Source: Cytidiella melzeri | Lineage: Eukaryota > Basidiomycota > Agaricomycetes > Polyporales > Irpicaceae | Reading direction: 5' to 3' | DNA: 64,000 bases | Assembly: GCA_022592445.1 (NCBI GenBank) | Contig: JABYQR010000166.1 | Location: 1-64,000 of the forward strand | In this document: piece by piece, positions 42,666-55,261 of the stretch | How positions within the stretch are numbered: position 1 is the stretch's first letter | How the letters are laid out: each line of letters starts with the position of its first letter | Position numbers and translations under genes: made by a program | The notes under the pieces: model-generated | Seen by the model: only the letters and a program-made list of their open reading frames with translations | The model's database searches: none | Told to the model about the DNA's origin: nothing

Positions 42666-45600
42666 AGTCCGACGTCACTATGCACATAAGTACTTCGCTT
42701 ACCACTACTTTTCCTACTCTACTTCCACTATATGCAACTTCGTCGACAGACGAGTCAATACATATTCTTGGTACTGGCGCAACTATACACTGTACGCCAT
42801 ATCGAGACTTACTTTTCAATGTTCACTCCGTACCAACTATTGTACTGACTGTTGCCAACTCAGAACAACTAGTTTTGAAACTTGCTGGTGACATGGTACT
42901 CGAGGTGGAACAGGAAAATGGTAAGCTTACTGAACTCTTGCTGAAGAATGTCTACTTCAACTCAACTCTACCTTTTACTTTAATCAGCATTGGAAAACTC
43001 TACTCTGATTATTGGTTTACGTTCTATCATGGACTTTGTACTATATACGACTCCAACTCGACTTGTGTGGCTGTAGTTAGAAAATCATCGAGTGACTTCT
43101 TTAGCAAGCGTGCATAGAACTGGCATTACTTTACTTGAACTACATAAAAAACTCGGTTATCTCAGTTACTTCATGATCAAGAAACTACTTCAAACTTCGT
43201 CAATTATTACTGATCATATAACTGACCATACTGAAACTCCGTGCGAGGACTGTTTACTTAACAATATCCATCGCAATACTGTACCCAAACTTCGTTCTTC
43301 ATCGTTAGCTGAAGCTTTCGGAGATCACTTCCATATTGACATCTTTGGGCCTCTACCCACAGCGTTGATTACTGGTAAACACAAATACTCGTTGAATATC
43401 GTCGACGATGCTACTAGATGGTTAGTACTTGCACCACTAGTTACTAAAGATGACACCTATACTCAATGGGTCATTTTCTCTACTGAACTTTTGATGCAAT
43501 ATGGTATTCGTGTCAAGATACTTCAAGCCGATAACGACGGTGTCTTTACCAGTAAAGCTATGACTGCTTACTTGAAAACTCAAGGAACTATACTACGTCT
43601 TACTGTACACAATACTCCTCAGCAAAACGGTGTTGCTGAGCGTGTACATCAAACTATTATGAACTTGATTCGAGTAAACCTGCATACTGCATCTTTACCA
43701 AATTGACTATGGTGGTACACTGCATTATACGCAATGTATGTGTACAATTGTTCTCCTCGTACTATACTTAACTACAAAACTCCTTACTTTAAGCGATATG
43801 GCACAGACGCTAACCTTGATGGACTTCAAGTCTTTGGTCAGCCGTGCATCGTATATGACAAATATCACACAAACAAACTAGCATCTAAGGGTAAAAGGGG
43901 AGTCTGGATAGGCTTTGCTGAACACTCTAAAGGTCACTACGTTTACTTCAGACAATGTGTCGGAGTTGAACATCACTTGCAATTCGTTGACTCTACAATA
44001 CAAATTGAAGGGGAGAAAGAACCAAATGTTGAGAAACTTACTGTTGAAAAACAACTTGAACTTGAGGACAACCCTCACATAGAACCAATGGAAATCGACA
44101 AGCCTGACCCTACTGGTCCAAGGCGTTCCAACAGAACTCCTCAACTATCGCGTAAAGCTCGTGGTCTAAACTACGACGAAGTAGACACTAACATTGCTTT
44201 CTACTTAACTGAGTTTAACGCTTACTATGCTGAGGACGTCGGTGATCCTGTCACTTTCAAAGATGTACTTAATCACCCTCTCAAAGACGATTGGTTTAAG
44301 TCTATGAAACTTGAGGTTGATACACTAGAACAACTTGGCACTTGGGAATACTGTATCCCGCCGCCAAATGCCAACGTTACTGGTTCTTGCTTCGTCTACA
44401 AGACTAAGTACGAACATGGGAAAGTTACTAAACTCAAGTCAAGACTTGTTGCGCAAGGATACTCTCAGCGCGATGGTATTGATTACTATGCAATCGACTT
44501 GTTTGCTCCAGTCGCGCGCATGAGTTCTATGCGACTCATACTTACACTTGCGGCTTCACTACACTTCGAGATTAACCAACTCAATGTTAAGTCCGCTTAC
44601 TTATACGGTAAGATTAACAATGATGAAGATCTTTATCTTTGTCCGCCGCCTGGCAACTTACTGCGCAACTTGCCTAAGGGCTGGGTACTTAAACTACGCA
44701 AAACTATCTACGGCCTTAAACAAGCCGGACGTTGCCGGTACAAGGTACTATGCGGTATACTTTTCCAACTTGGACTCAAGCGTTCAGACTATGATAACGC
44801 TGGCTTCTACCTTTACAGGGGAGACAAACTAATACTTATACTCACTGTTCATGTCAACGATATTACTCTCTGTACTATTACTTCTGTTGTCGCTGAACAA
44901 TTTGAGATAGCACTTAGACAACATGGCGAGGTAACAAACGGTGGCACTATCCACTGGATGCTTGGCATGAAGATCAATTACGACAAAGCCTCTGGTATTA
45001 TCAAGCTTTGTCAACACAATTATATCCAAACTATACTTAAACAAAACAACTTTGACCACAATCATACACGCTGTACGCCTATGATACACGAGCACAACTG
45101 AGCCCCCCTGACTCGAAAGAACCTCGTCAGGACGCTGACGCTATTGAACAATACATGTCTTTTGTCGGTGGTTTACGATACGTCGCTAACTGTACTCGAC
45201 CAGATGTTGCATACTGCACTGGTCAACTTGCACGGTACTTAGCTGACCCTTCTAAGGAACACTTCGCTGCAGCTAAACAGTGTTACCTATACTTGAAGAG
45301 AACGTGCAACTACTGGCTTGTCCTAGGAAACCAAGCAACTACTACTAATACTTCACTTGTCGGATACGCTGATTCTGACGGTATGACTACATACGGCAAT
45401 AAACCAATAATGGGCTACACCTTCACATACAATGACTTGCTTATCTCTTGGTCAAGTAAGCGCGGTTCACTTGTAACACTATCGGTCACTGAAGCCAAAC
45501 TATATGCCTTAGCGCATGCGTCAACTGAGGCTATATATTTAAAAGCCCTCATTGATGAACTACTTAAGTTTACTATGGATCCTGTCAAAATGTATACTGA

Positions 45601-45823
45601 CAGTGCATCAACTATTGCCATTGTTAGCTCACCTGACGAGCAACATTCACAACAAACTAAACACTTCGAAATTTGTAAGAATTTCATCAGCGATCGTGTA
45701 CTGAAGAAGTATATAACTATTCATCACATATCTTCCAACGATCAACGTGCTGATACACTTACTAAAGCACTACCTCTCGAAAAACTCAAGCACTTCAATG
45801 AACTACTTCATATTTGTGCTTGA
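42666..45823 (+). pseudogene. C2 pol (protease, integrase, RT, RNase H), degraded
   Basis: Protease region from 42666, with ILGTGATIHC where C3 has an Asp, so the active-site Asp is lost. A frame break lies near 43095. Integrase motifs: HFHIDIFGPLP, LQADNDGVFTSK, TPQQNGVAERVHQTIM; a TGA sits at about 43705. RT runs 43734-45101, and its catalytic box reads VHVNDITL where C3 has VHVDD. A stop lies at 45099. RNase H (45155-45823) has GYADSDGMTTYGNKPIMG and SVTEAKLYALAHA. At least two enzymes have lost a catalytic residue. Confidence 0.87.
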
Positions 45824-45830
45824 AGGAGAG

Positions 45831-46001
45831 TGTTCGACTATATTAATTTAGATGCTTAACGTACTAGCGCCGTAGTTACTGTATATAAGACTTACTCTGA
45901 TCAATGCAACGACACGCACTTTTGATCCCCAGCTCCCACTGTGTGTTCCCTCTCAGTCTTGCTCTCTCAACGCTCTCCACTACTTTCATAGCCTTCTAAC
46001 A
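45831..46001 (+). repeat. 3' LTR of C2
   Basis: A 171-bp LTR from TGTTCGACTATATTAA to CTTCTAACA, preceded by the purine stretch GAAGGAGAG and followed by TTCTC. It differs from the 5' LTR at about seven of 171 positions. Confidence 0.9.
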
Positions 46002-46029
46002 TTCTCACCTTTGCTAAGTCATTTGATAT
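46002..46029 (+). other. Target DNA fragment between C2 and a solo LTR
   Basis: This 28-bp remnant includes TTTGCTAAG, which would complete a 3' splice site if joined to 19884-19951. It ends with the duplicated GATAT of the following LTR. Confidence 0.35.
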
Positions 46030-46576
46030 TGTTAAATCTATATAATATAATATGATATGATATGTAGTTTCCCACGCCTTATTACAAGGACGCTTTAGGT
46101 AGCAGAGTTCCCACAGTCTTGATATGGGAATTATGCAGCTGTATATGAAAACTCAAGTAGTAACCATCACATTAGCTGAGACGTACAGATATGGGTTGTA
46201 GTAGTACTATACATATATGTACGCCTGTGTTCTAGTAGCATAGGGAATGACATGGAAAGCACGTATGACTCCAGAGGATGCCTAAAGCATACATCTGAGG
46301 ACAAGTACTAGCATGAGTCATTTACTCATTATGTACGCCTCTGGTACAAGTGCTGAGCCTAGTCATACAATGAGTCATGCACTCATAGCATGAGTCATGC
46401 ATGAGTCATGCACTTAGTAATACAGTAGAATAGCTGAAGTAGACATGTATAGTAGTCGCTTACATAAGTAGATACAGACATGTATATAAGCAGAGCTGCT
46501 GAAGCAGCAATAATAATAAGACTCATCTTCGAAGCTTAACAGCCTCTACCCCTCGCACACATATTCCACTTTGTTA
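46030..46576 (+). mobile_element. Solo LTR of the C1 copia family
   Basis: 547 bp, plus orientation, starting TGTTAAATCTATATAATA and ending CCACTTTGTTA. It is flanked by GATAT at 46025-46029 and 46577-46581. The sequence is close to both C1 LTRs, including the clustered TGAGTCAT motifs. Confidence 0.93.
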
Positions 46577-46603
46577 GATATCACATATCCTACGCGAATG
46601 TTT

Positions 46604-49600
46604 TAACAAGGTATCAGGAGAGTTGAGAGCGTTGAGAGAGAAGACTGAGGTGGTGGTCACACAGAGAGTTGGGGATCAAAAGCGATAGCAGTGCATTGAT
46701 CAAAGTAAGTCTTATATACGGTAACTACGGCGCTAAGCGCGCGCTAAGTAGTACGAAGACAGAATAGTTAAACACTCCCCTTCAAGCCTGAACATGAAGT
46801 AGTTCATTGAAGTGCTTGAGTTTTTAGAGAGGTAGTGCTTTAGTAAGAGTATCAGCACGTTGATCGGCAGAAGGTACGTGGTGCACAGTGATGTACCCTT
46901 TAGTTACACGATCGCTGATGAAGTTCTTGCGAATGTTAAAGTGTTTAGTACGTTGAGAGTGTTGTTCCTCGGGGGAACGAACAATCGCAAGAGTTGACGC
47001 ACTGTCGGTATATAGTTTGACAGGGTCCATAGTGCAGTTAAGTATTTCATCTATGAGGCTCTTCAAATAGATGGCCTCTGTGGACGCATGAGCGAGTGCG
47101 TACAGTTCGGCTTCGGTGACCGATAAAGTTACAAGTGAACCACGCTTACTTGACCAAGAGATAAGCGAGTCGTTGTATGTGAAAGTATAGCCCATTATTG
47201 GTTTATTGCCGTACGTAGTCATACCATCAGAGTCGACATAACCTACGAGTGAAGTAGAAGTAGGGTTGGCTTGGTTTCCTAGGACAAGCCAGTAGTCGCA
47301 CGTTCCCTTGAAGTAAAGGTAACACTGTTTAGCTGCAGCGTAGTGTTCCTTAGCAGGGTCAGATAAGTATTGTGCTAGTTGACCAGTGCAATAAGCAATG
47401 TCTGGTCGAGTACTGTCGGCGACGTAGCGTAAGCCACCAACAAGAGACATGTAGTGTGTAATGGCGTCAGCGTCCTGACGTGGTTCGGTCACAGCACGGG
47501 GGGCTAAGTTGTGCTCGTGTACCATTGGTGTACGGCGTGAATGTTTGTGGTCAAAGTTGTATCGCTTAAGTATGTTCAGGATATAATCCCTTTGACGAAG
47601 CTTGATAATGCCTGCGGCTTTATCATAAGCAACTTCCATGCCAAGCATCCAGTGGATAGTTCCACCGTTAGTAAGTTCGACGTGTTGTCTGAGTGCAATC
47701 TCAAATTTTTCGGCAACAGTAGTAGTGATAGTGCCAAGAGTAATGTCATCGACATGGACAGCAAGTAGAAGTATAAGTTTATCACCTTGATAGAAGTAGA
47801 AGACTGCATTGTCGAATTCACAACGCTTCAGTCCAAGTGCGAAGAGTATGTCGCATAGTACTTTGTACCAACGACGTCCGGCTTGCTTAAGGCCGTAGAT
47901 AGTCTTCCGAAGTTTAAGTACCCAACCAGGTGGCAGGTTTGGAAGTAAGTCACCAGGAGGTGGACGAAGATAAAGGTCTTCATCGTCGTGGATGTTACCG
48001 TATAAGTATGCGGACTTGATATCAAGCTGAGTGATCTCGAAGTGTAGTGAAGCCGCGAGAGTAAGTACAAATCGTAGTGAACTCATACGCGCAACAGGTG
48101 CGAATAAGTCGTTCGAATAGTAATCAATGCCGTCACGCTGGGAGTATCCTTGCGCAACAAGTCTTGACTTAAGTTTAGTGACTTTGCCATGTTCGTATTT
48201 TGTTTTGTAGACAAAGCGCAAACCAGTGATGTTCGCATTTGGCGGCGGGATACAGTATTACCAAGTGCCAAGTTGTTCGAGGGTATCAACCTCAGTTTTC
48301 ATCGACTTGAGCCAGTCAATTTTGAGTGGGTGGTTAAGTACGTCTTTGTAAGTAACTGGATCACCGACGTCTTCAGCGTAGTATGCGTTGAATTCAGTCA
48401 AGTAGAAGGCAATGTTTGTATCGACTTCATCATAGTTTAAGCCTCGAGCTTTGCGCGAAGGCTTAGGCTCTCTAGTAGTACGCCTAGGACCAGAAGGGTC
48501 AGGCTCGTCGATGTCCATGGGTTCAACATGAGGATTCTCCTCGAGTTGAAGTTGTTTTTCAAGAGTAGGTTGTTCGATATTTGGTTCTTTCTCCCTTCAA
48601 TTTGTGCCGTAGAGTCAACAAATTGCAAGTTTCGTTCGACGCCTACGCGTGTTCCGAAGTAAACGTAGTGGCCTTTGGAATATTCAGCAAAGCCTATCCA
48701 AACGGCGCGCTTGCCTTTTGGCGCGAGTTTATTGGTTTGGTATTCGTCGTATACGATACACGGTTGACCAAACTTTTGAAGCGCATCAAGGTTCGCTTCA
48801 GTACCATAGCGTTTAAAGTAAGGAGTTTTATATTGAAGAGGAGCACGAGGAGTGCGATTATAGAGATAAACCGCATGAAGCGCAGCGTACCACCATAACC
48901 AGTTTGGTAAAGCAGCTGTGTGTAGGTTTACACGAACCAAGTTCATAATAGTCTGGTGTGTGCGCTCAGCAACACCATTTTGTGCAGGAGTATCGTGCAC
49001 AGTAAGCCGGGGTATAGTACCTTGTGACTTCAAGTAGTTTGTCATATTTGCACCAGTGAATACGCCATCGTTGTCAGATTGAAGAATCTTGACGCGAATA
49101 TTGTATTGCGTAAGAAGCTCAGTAGAGAAGATAACCCATTGAGTGAAGGCATCATCTTTAGTTTTTAATGGCGCAAGTGTTAACCATCGAGTTGAGTCGT
49201 CGACGATAGTCAACCAGTACAGATAATGACCAGTAATCGACGCAGTGGGTAGTGGCCCAAAGATGTTGATATGAAAGTGATCACTGAAGGAAGTAGCCAA
49301 CGGCGAAGTACAAGCTTTGGGGACTGGAGTACGATGAATATTATTCAAGATACAGTCCTCGCACGGAGTTTCTGTGCGGTCAGTGATATGAGTAGTAATG
49401 ATAAGTTTGGACGTTTCAAGTAGTTTGTTTATCTGGAAATAACTGATGTGACCGAGTTTTTTATGAAGTTCAAGCATCGTTATACCAGACTTATGCACGC
49501 TTGCTAAAGAAGTCACGCGAGTAGAGTTGAGTGAATACAAATCGTGTATTTTTCGTATCACAGCTACACAAGACGTGTTCGAGTCATATATAGTACAAGT

Positions 49601-51861
49601 ATTTGAAAAGAAAGTAAAGCGATAGTCAGCGTCCAATTTTGAAACACTGATAAGCGTAAAGGGTAGTTGTGAGTTAAAGTAGACATTCTTTAGCATAAGT
49701 TGATTATGCGTACCATTTTCTTGTTCAACCTCCAGTACCATGTCGCCGGCGAGTTTGAGACTTATTTGCTCTGAGTTGGCGACAGTAAGTAAGATAGTCG
49801 GTACAGAGTGAACGTTGAAAAGTAAGTCACGATATGATGTACAGTGTATAGTAGCACCAGTATCGATGACATGAATGCACTTGTCAGACGACGAAGTTGC
49901 GAACAGTGGAAGTAAAGTAGAAGAAATGGTACGAGGACTTACGTGCATCGTGACGTCCGAGTTGGAAACAGACTTCACCCACGCGCTTGGGTGAGGATTC
50001 TCGAGGACCTCTTCGTCCGAGTCAGCAGCGGCAGTAACGTTGGCCATGAAGCCAGTAGCAGTGGAAGAGCCGGCAGCGGCGGACTCTTTCTTCTTGCCTT
50101 GAGCGGCGGCAGCAGTGGATTTGCGAGTGATGCCCTTCTTTTTCATCGCAGCTTTGGACTTCTCAGTCCAGGGCAGAGGGCAAGTCGGCGTCATGTGGCC
50201 AGGCTGACCACAGTTGAAGCAGTTGCCCTGACCAGAAGTGGAGGGCTTGCTCGACGAGTAGGGGGCTGCAGCCGCGCGAGCAGTAGTGGTAGTTTTGGTC
50301 GAGCGTTCGACCGCGGCCTTGCCCTTGGCGTGCGAAGCCGAAGGAGCGTGAGCTTTGTCTTTTGGGACGAAAGTGGTAGGCCCCTTGGACTCGGAAGTCT
50401 TTGGGGGGTGCGTGAGTCGCCAGTTGGTGAACTCGCGACGAAGCTCAGCAATGAGTGCGTTGGGCCTGTAGCGGAACTTTTCTCCAGCCGGAGTAGAAGA
50501 ACGTACGCCAACCTCGTAGTTTTGGCGCATAGCAGCGTAGGCTGGAGGGATGATCCCGACAATAGCAGCGTAGAAGATATGGTCGGGGATGTCGACACCA
50601 GCAGCAATAAGCTTGCTGCAGATATTGGTGGCGTCGTCGAGCAGCTTGTCCATCTCATAGATAGGACGACGAAGATGGAACAGCTGGTAAATTTCGTTTG
50701 CGTCAGACACAGTGGTCTTCGGATCGTAACGTTCACGCAGCTTGTCCATGAGTACGTGGGGCTTGTACTCGTTTAGATAGTTAGCCATGACCGAGTCAGA
50801 GATATGACCGGTCAGGACGTTGAAGACAGCCCGCGTAACCTCTTGAGGTACGGTCAGGCCACCTCGGAGTGTATGAAACTCCAGTATGGTGGACATAGCG
50901 GTCTCGACACGGAACTTCCACATTGGCCAAGTCTCAGCCCCAGTAAGCTTGCCAACATCAGAGAAGGCTTTGTTGATGTCGCTGAGCGACATAGTGAAGT
51001 TGTTGTTGTGGCCAGGTGGCACAGACAGAAGTTGCAACACTTCGCGTGTCGACCTAGTGCCTATGGAGCTAGGCGGAGGAGGCGGCGGCGAGCCACCAGG
51101 AGAGCTGCCCGGAGGAGGGGGAGTCGTCGGACGGCGAGCAGGACGCTTCTCACGTCGTCGTCGAGGCCTCTCATCCTCATCCATACGGTCGTCGTCACTG
51201 TCATCGTCTCCTCCATGAGGGTGACGACGGCGATCATCATTGCGAAGAGTATCGAAGGGGGTGCAACGGCGATCAGCTGGGGGAGCAGAGACATGGCGAG
51301 CACCTGGGATTGCCTCACGATCCTCAGAGCTAGAAGAGTGGTTGTCGTTGTGACTGGGTTGGGGTTCAATGTCAGGGACGTTAGAGTTGGATGGTCCAGC
51401 TGAGGGAGCATTGGTTTTTGTGATAGTGGTGGCAGACATCGAGGGAAGAGGTGTAGTAGGAGCAGGAGAGGGAGTAGGAGTGAAAATGGGAGTTGTCCTG
51501 CGAGTGGTGGTTGTTCTTTGGCGGGGTTGAGCTCTGGTACCCCTAAGGAAGTTGGTTTGGTGACGCTCTCTAGTGGAGCGACGAAGTTGAGCTTGATCAG
51601 CGAGATCAGAGCTCATAAACAGAGAGGAGTAGGTGTAAAAGTGAAGTAGAGTGAAGATATGAGCTTTAGGCGGGGCTCATAACCTTTTTTTAACAAGGTA
51701 TCAGGAGAGTTGAGAGCGTTGAGAGAGAAGACTGAGGTGGTGGTCACACAGAGAGTTGGGGATCAAAAGCGATAGCAGTGCATTGATCAAAGTAAGTCTT
51801 ATATACGGTAACTACGGCGCTAAGCGCGCGCTAAGTAGTACGAAGACAGAATAGTTAAACC
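46604..51861 (-). mobile_element. Ty1/copia retrotransposon C3, minus strand
   Basis: 171-bp LTRs lie at 46604-46774 and 51691-51861. Gag-pol lies between them in one main frame. The primer site GGTTATGAGCCCCGCC lies inside the right LTR (about 51668-51683 on the plus strand, reverse). Flanking 5-mers do not match, so one end may be rearranged. It is of the C2 family but much better preserved. Confidence 0.87.
46824..51616 (-). pseudogene. C3 gag-pol polyprotein, one frameshift and one stop
   Basis: About 1590 codons. Gag: MSLSDINKAFSDVGKLTG and the knuckle CFNCGQPGHMTPTC (about 50210). Protease: HVIDTGATIHC, active Asp present. Integrase: HFHINIFGPLP, LQSDNDGVFTGA, TPAQNGVAERTHQTIM. A frameshift lies at about 48590 and a TAA at 48257 (a Glu codon in C2). 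RT follows from 48221 with LLAVHVDDITLG. RNase H has GYVDSDGMTTYGNKPIMG and ends at 46824. It would encode all copia functions if not for the two lesions. Confidence 0.9.
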
Positions 51862-52087
51862 GCCACATCTATTAGGCGCCAATAACCGTTGCGGATCAAC
51901 CAACTGTTTGGCTGTGATTGGCTCAGGCCCGGTCAACTGCCTATTCAGGCAATCGTCAAGTTAAACACGCCCATCGTGCACCTCAAGTTAAACTGAGACT
52001 CAAACCTCGCCCTGATCCGCGAGGTATCTGCAGTTACAAAGTCCCCGCAAAATGGACTGTGAGTATCTCTCAGAGTGCTCACCATCA
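51862..52087 (+). other. Segment between C3 and the FunK1 gene
   Basis: A short open frame (KHAHRAPQVKLRLKPR) ends at a GTGAGT donor-like site at about 52059. It may be a separated exon of the gene hit by the nest, or 5' sequence of the FunK1 gene. Nothing else is supported. Confidence 0.35.
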
Positions 52088-52568
52088 TGGGTACAAAAGA
52101 CGTTCTTCCTTCCACTCCCGTCAAAGCTCACGCCAGCTATCATGCTCGTTTGTCTGGCTATCCTCAATCAACTCAACAACTCTCCGTCAACACGCCCGTC
52201 GCTCGCAAACTTGCGCCACAGTACACCAGGTTGGATTGGACGGTTCACAAGTCCCGCACCGCTGTGAAAGACGACCTGGGGCCTTACATTCCAGAACTGC
52301 CCTACGAGTTCTTCAAGGACAACATCCTTCCTCCTCTCCACAGGAAAGCGAACGTCAAGGGCACGATCACCCGACTGAAGAAGGCTGGCGTCATCACGAA
52401 CGCCGGCGACAGTTCTCGCTGGACGGCCTTTCCCGAGGATCCTCACAAACAGAGCGACGAAAACAAGGTCTTCGCCAAGCTCGCAACCGTCGTTAACGCG
52501 ATTTTCGACAATTCCGGCTGTCCCAAGAAACAAGAGCGGATCGTCGTATACGAGAGTCTTCCCGATAA

Positions 52569-55261
52569 GGTGCGGTCAATTCTAACCTGTTCGTCGTGTT
52601 CGTCTGTTCGTCGTGTTCGTCGCAATGGTGAAATTGCTTCCGAGAGCATGCCGGCTTGCCGTGATCTGAGTCATCTCTCGCAGATCTCGCACGCCCGCCC
52701 TGCTGGCGGGAGTCCGCTGGTTATTCCGCCTTTGGGATGCCCGTCGGGACTAGCTTTCATGTAGAAAAGAATGGTAGTTGTTTTTGAAATTTTATGGATA
52801 TTCGTACGAGGGATAACAAAATTGGCTTGCGCGCACTTCCCGCAATAGACGCCGAACGTTTACCACGACAACGAGAGAATTTCGAACGACCTGTTCCGCG
52901 GTTTCCCGGCTGCTCCCAAACATCTTCCTCCTGCTACCAGTATGAGCTCTCGTCCTATTCCTCAAACTCAGCTTCAAGATATTCTCTGTGCCCACAGTGC
53001 CAACATCCAGTTTCTCGCAAGTTCTCTTGAAGATGAATTGGATATTGAGGCACTTATAGATAGCCTTGTGCCAGACGAGGTACTAAACAACATTCCAGAT
53101 GAAGCAGCAACTTTCCTGCGCCATCTAGGGATTGACATTCTTTCAATGGCATACATGCTAAATGCCAGAGGTCCGCGGGGGCCTTACAATCAGATTGAGA
53201 AATGTCATGAGTTCTTCAACAAAGCACTGTCATGGCCTGACAGCGATTTCCGTCATGAATTTCGGTAAGCTGTTTATTTATACTACATGAGTTGTGGCTT
53301 GTATTCAATATACCACAGAGTTAGCCGTGCGACCTTTGATTTTCTTGTTGGTTGTTTGGAGGAAAATGATCTTTTTCTCTCGACTGGGCGTAAGCCACAG
53401 CATCCTGTCCGTTACCAGCTGGGCTGCTTTCTCATGCGGTATGGGCAGCTTGGTTCAAATGCGCAGTCGGTAGCGCATTGTATGGGTCTTGGCAAAGGTA
53501 CAGTGCATGTATTCTGCAGGTATGTGACTTGACTTTGGAGAAGCAATTGAGGTTGTTCATAAGCAGCTATGTTATACAGGCGAGTAACCCGAGCTCTTCG
53601 AGAGCTTGGTCAAGACATCCTGGTATGGGGAGACAATGCTCGCCATGAGGAGTCAAAGCAGCATTTTGGTGCAAACGGCTTTGACCGATGCATTGGTGTT
53701 GTTGATGGAAGTCTTATACGGCTTACTAGCATGCCTCACGAACAAGGACCATCATATTTATGTCGCAAAAAATTTCCTGCGGTAAGATTTGGCTTTGCAA
53801 TATTTTATGGCATTTGTGTAACACTATTGTAAGGTTAATATTCAGGCTATTGTGGATCATCAGAAGAGATTCATAGCTTTTGAAGGTGGTTGGCCAGGAT
53901 CTGTACCAGATGTTACAATATGGAAAAGATCTTATGTCTGGATGCAGCGACATCGACTATTCCAGCCTGGTGAATACCTGCTTGCAGACAAAGGTGTGTA
54001 GTTAGTTTGACAGGCTGTATGTATACTAAAAACATGGCATAGGGTATCCATCAAGCCCATTTGTGTTACGACCATTCAATGAGCCTGAGGTCCAGCAAGC
54101 AAACGGCAATGAGAAGATTCGCAGACGAGACTTCAACAAAAACCTCTCCAACAAACGCATTTATGTTGAGCATGCATTTGGAATGCTCAAGCGCCGGTTT
54201 CCTGCGCTGGAACTCCTCTCAACACCACAGGACATTAATGATGCCTATCGCATTATTGAGGCATTAATGGTTCTCCACAATGTTTGCATTGATCTTGAAG
54301 ATCATCCACAAGTAACTGGAGATCACTCTTCTGATGACTTGCAAGAAGATGGTCTGGAGCTGCCTGCCTATGGGGGAGACTTAGCAGAAGATGAAGAGGT
54401 GGACATTCCTGATGGGGAAAATGATGTTAATTTGCGTCTTGCAGGCCTGGCATTTCGTAACACAATGCTAGACAAACTATTTCCTATTTAGATCACTTGA
54501 ACATATGACTAGACTCCTAAACTATAGACGTAATTAGATATCATTATGGAACAGTAATGTAGAAAATCGAGCGCCAGGTACGGGGTAAAAGACGCGAGTC
54601 GATTTCGCTATGTCCATTCAAGGTACAAAACCCGTAGCTATATACTGATACAAGTACTCCTATGTACGACCGATCGAGTCACGAGGAGATTGTGGCGCTA
54701 AAGCGCTGCAGCTTGAAACTCGAACCGTAATCTTCAATAAGTAATGAGTGAGTAATGTGGGTAAGTAATGAATGAATAATGTGGGTAAGTAATGAGTGAA
54801 TTAATTAAAGAGAATAAGACTTACCCCCCATTGTTACCCCAGTTGTAGCTGGATATCCCTCCCTAGCTCTTGAGTAAGTCAATTAAGATTAGATGGGTAC
54901 GAGTAGAACAGAACCGAAGGAGACCGTTCGAGTTTGCAAGTCCCAACTGGTGTCGAAATCGCCGTGGTAAACGTTCGGCGTCTATTGCGGGAAGTGCGCG
55001 CAAGCCGATTTTGTTATCCCTCGTACGAATATCCATAAAATTTCAAAAACAACTACCATTCTTTTCTACATGAAAGCTAGTCCCGACGGGCATCCCAAAG
55101 GCGGAATAACCAGCGGACTCCCGCCAGCAGGGCGGGCGTGCGAGATCTGCGAGAGATGACTCAGATCACGGCAAGCCGGCATGCTCTCGGAAGCAATTTC
55201 ATCATCGCGACGAACACGACGAACAGACGAACACGACGAACAGGTTGGAATTGACCGCACC
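52569..55261. mobile_element. PIF/Harbinger DNA transposon in the FunK1 gene
   Basis: 2693 bp with near-perfect inverted ends of about 300 bp (52569-52880 and 54950-55261), starting GGTGCGGTCAATTC. The outer part repeats TGTTCGTCGTGTTCGTC. Flanks are TAA and TAT; omitting the element and three bases keeps the FunK1 frame open. The usual Harbinger duplication is TWA. Only one gene is seen. The Myb/SANT-like second protein of many family members is not evident. Confidence 0.88.
52942..54491 (+). CDS. Harbinger transposase (DDE_Tnp_4), five exons, apparently intact
   Basis: Exons 52942-53264, 53319-53519, 53580-53781, 53846-53993 and 54043-54491 join in frame to 441 codons, with GT-AG introns of 48-64 bp. 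The N-terminal part has YNQIEKCHEFFNKAL and a helix-turn-helix-like LGKGTVHVFCRRVT. Catalytic region: GVVDGSLIRL (first Asp), LLADKGYP (second Asp) and YVEHAFGMLKRRF (Glu), matching the family's D-D-E pattern. An acidic C-terminal tail follows. No stop or frameshift is seen. The enzyme would bind the element's ends, cut and reinsert it in the nucleus. Confidence 0.9.

Larger units (their letters stand above)
19952..46001 (+). mobile_element. Ty1/copia retrotransposon C2 with five nested layers inside
   Basis: Both LTRs are 171 bp (19952-20122 and 45831-46001) and differ at about seven sites, mostly transitions. The flanks TTCTT and TTCTC agree at 4 of 5. The gag lies at 20408-21592 and pol resumes at 42666. 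The 21-kb gap is filled by a family A LTR and everything nested in it. Without the insertions C2 is about 5 kb and resembles C3 throughout. Confidence 0.9.

Noticed and set aside
55066..55260. A 64-codon frame repeated at 52573-52764
   Set aside because: Both are the Harbinger terminal inverted repeats read in opposite directions.
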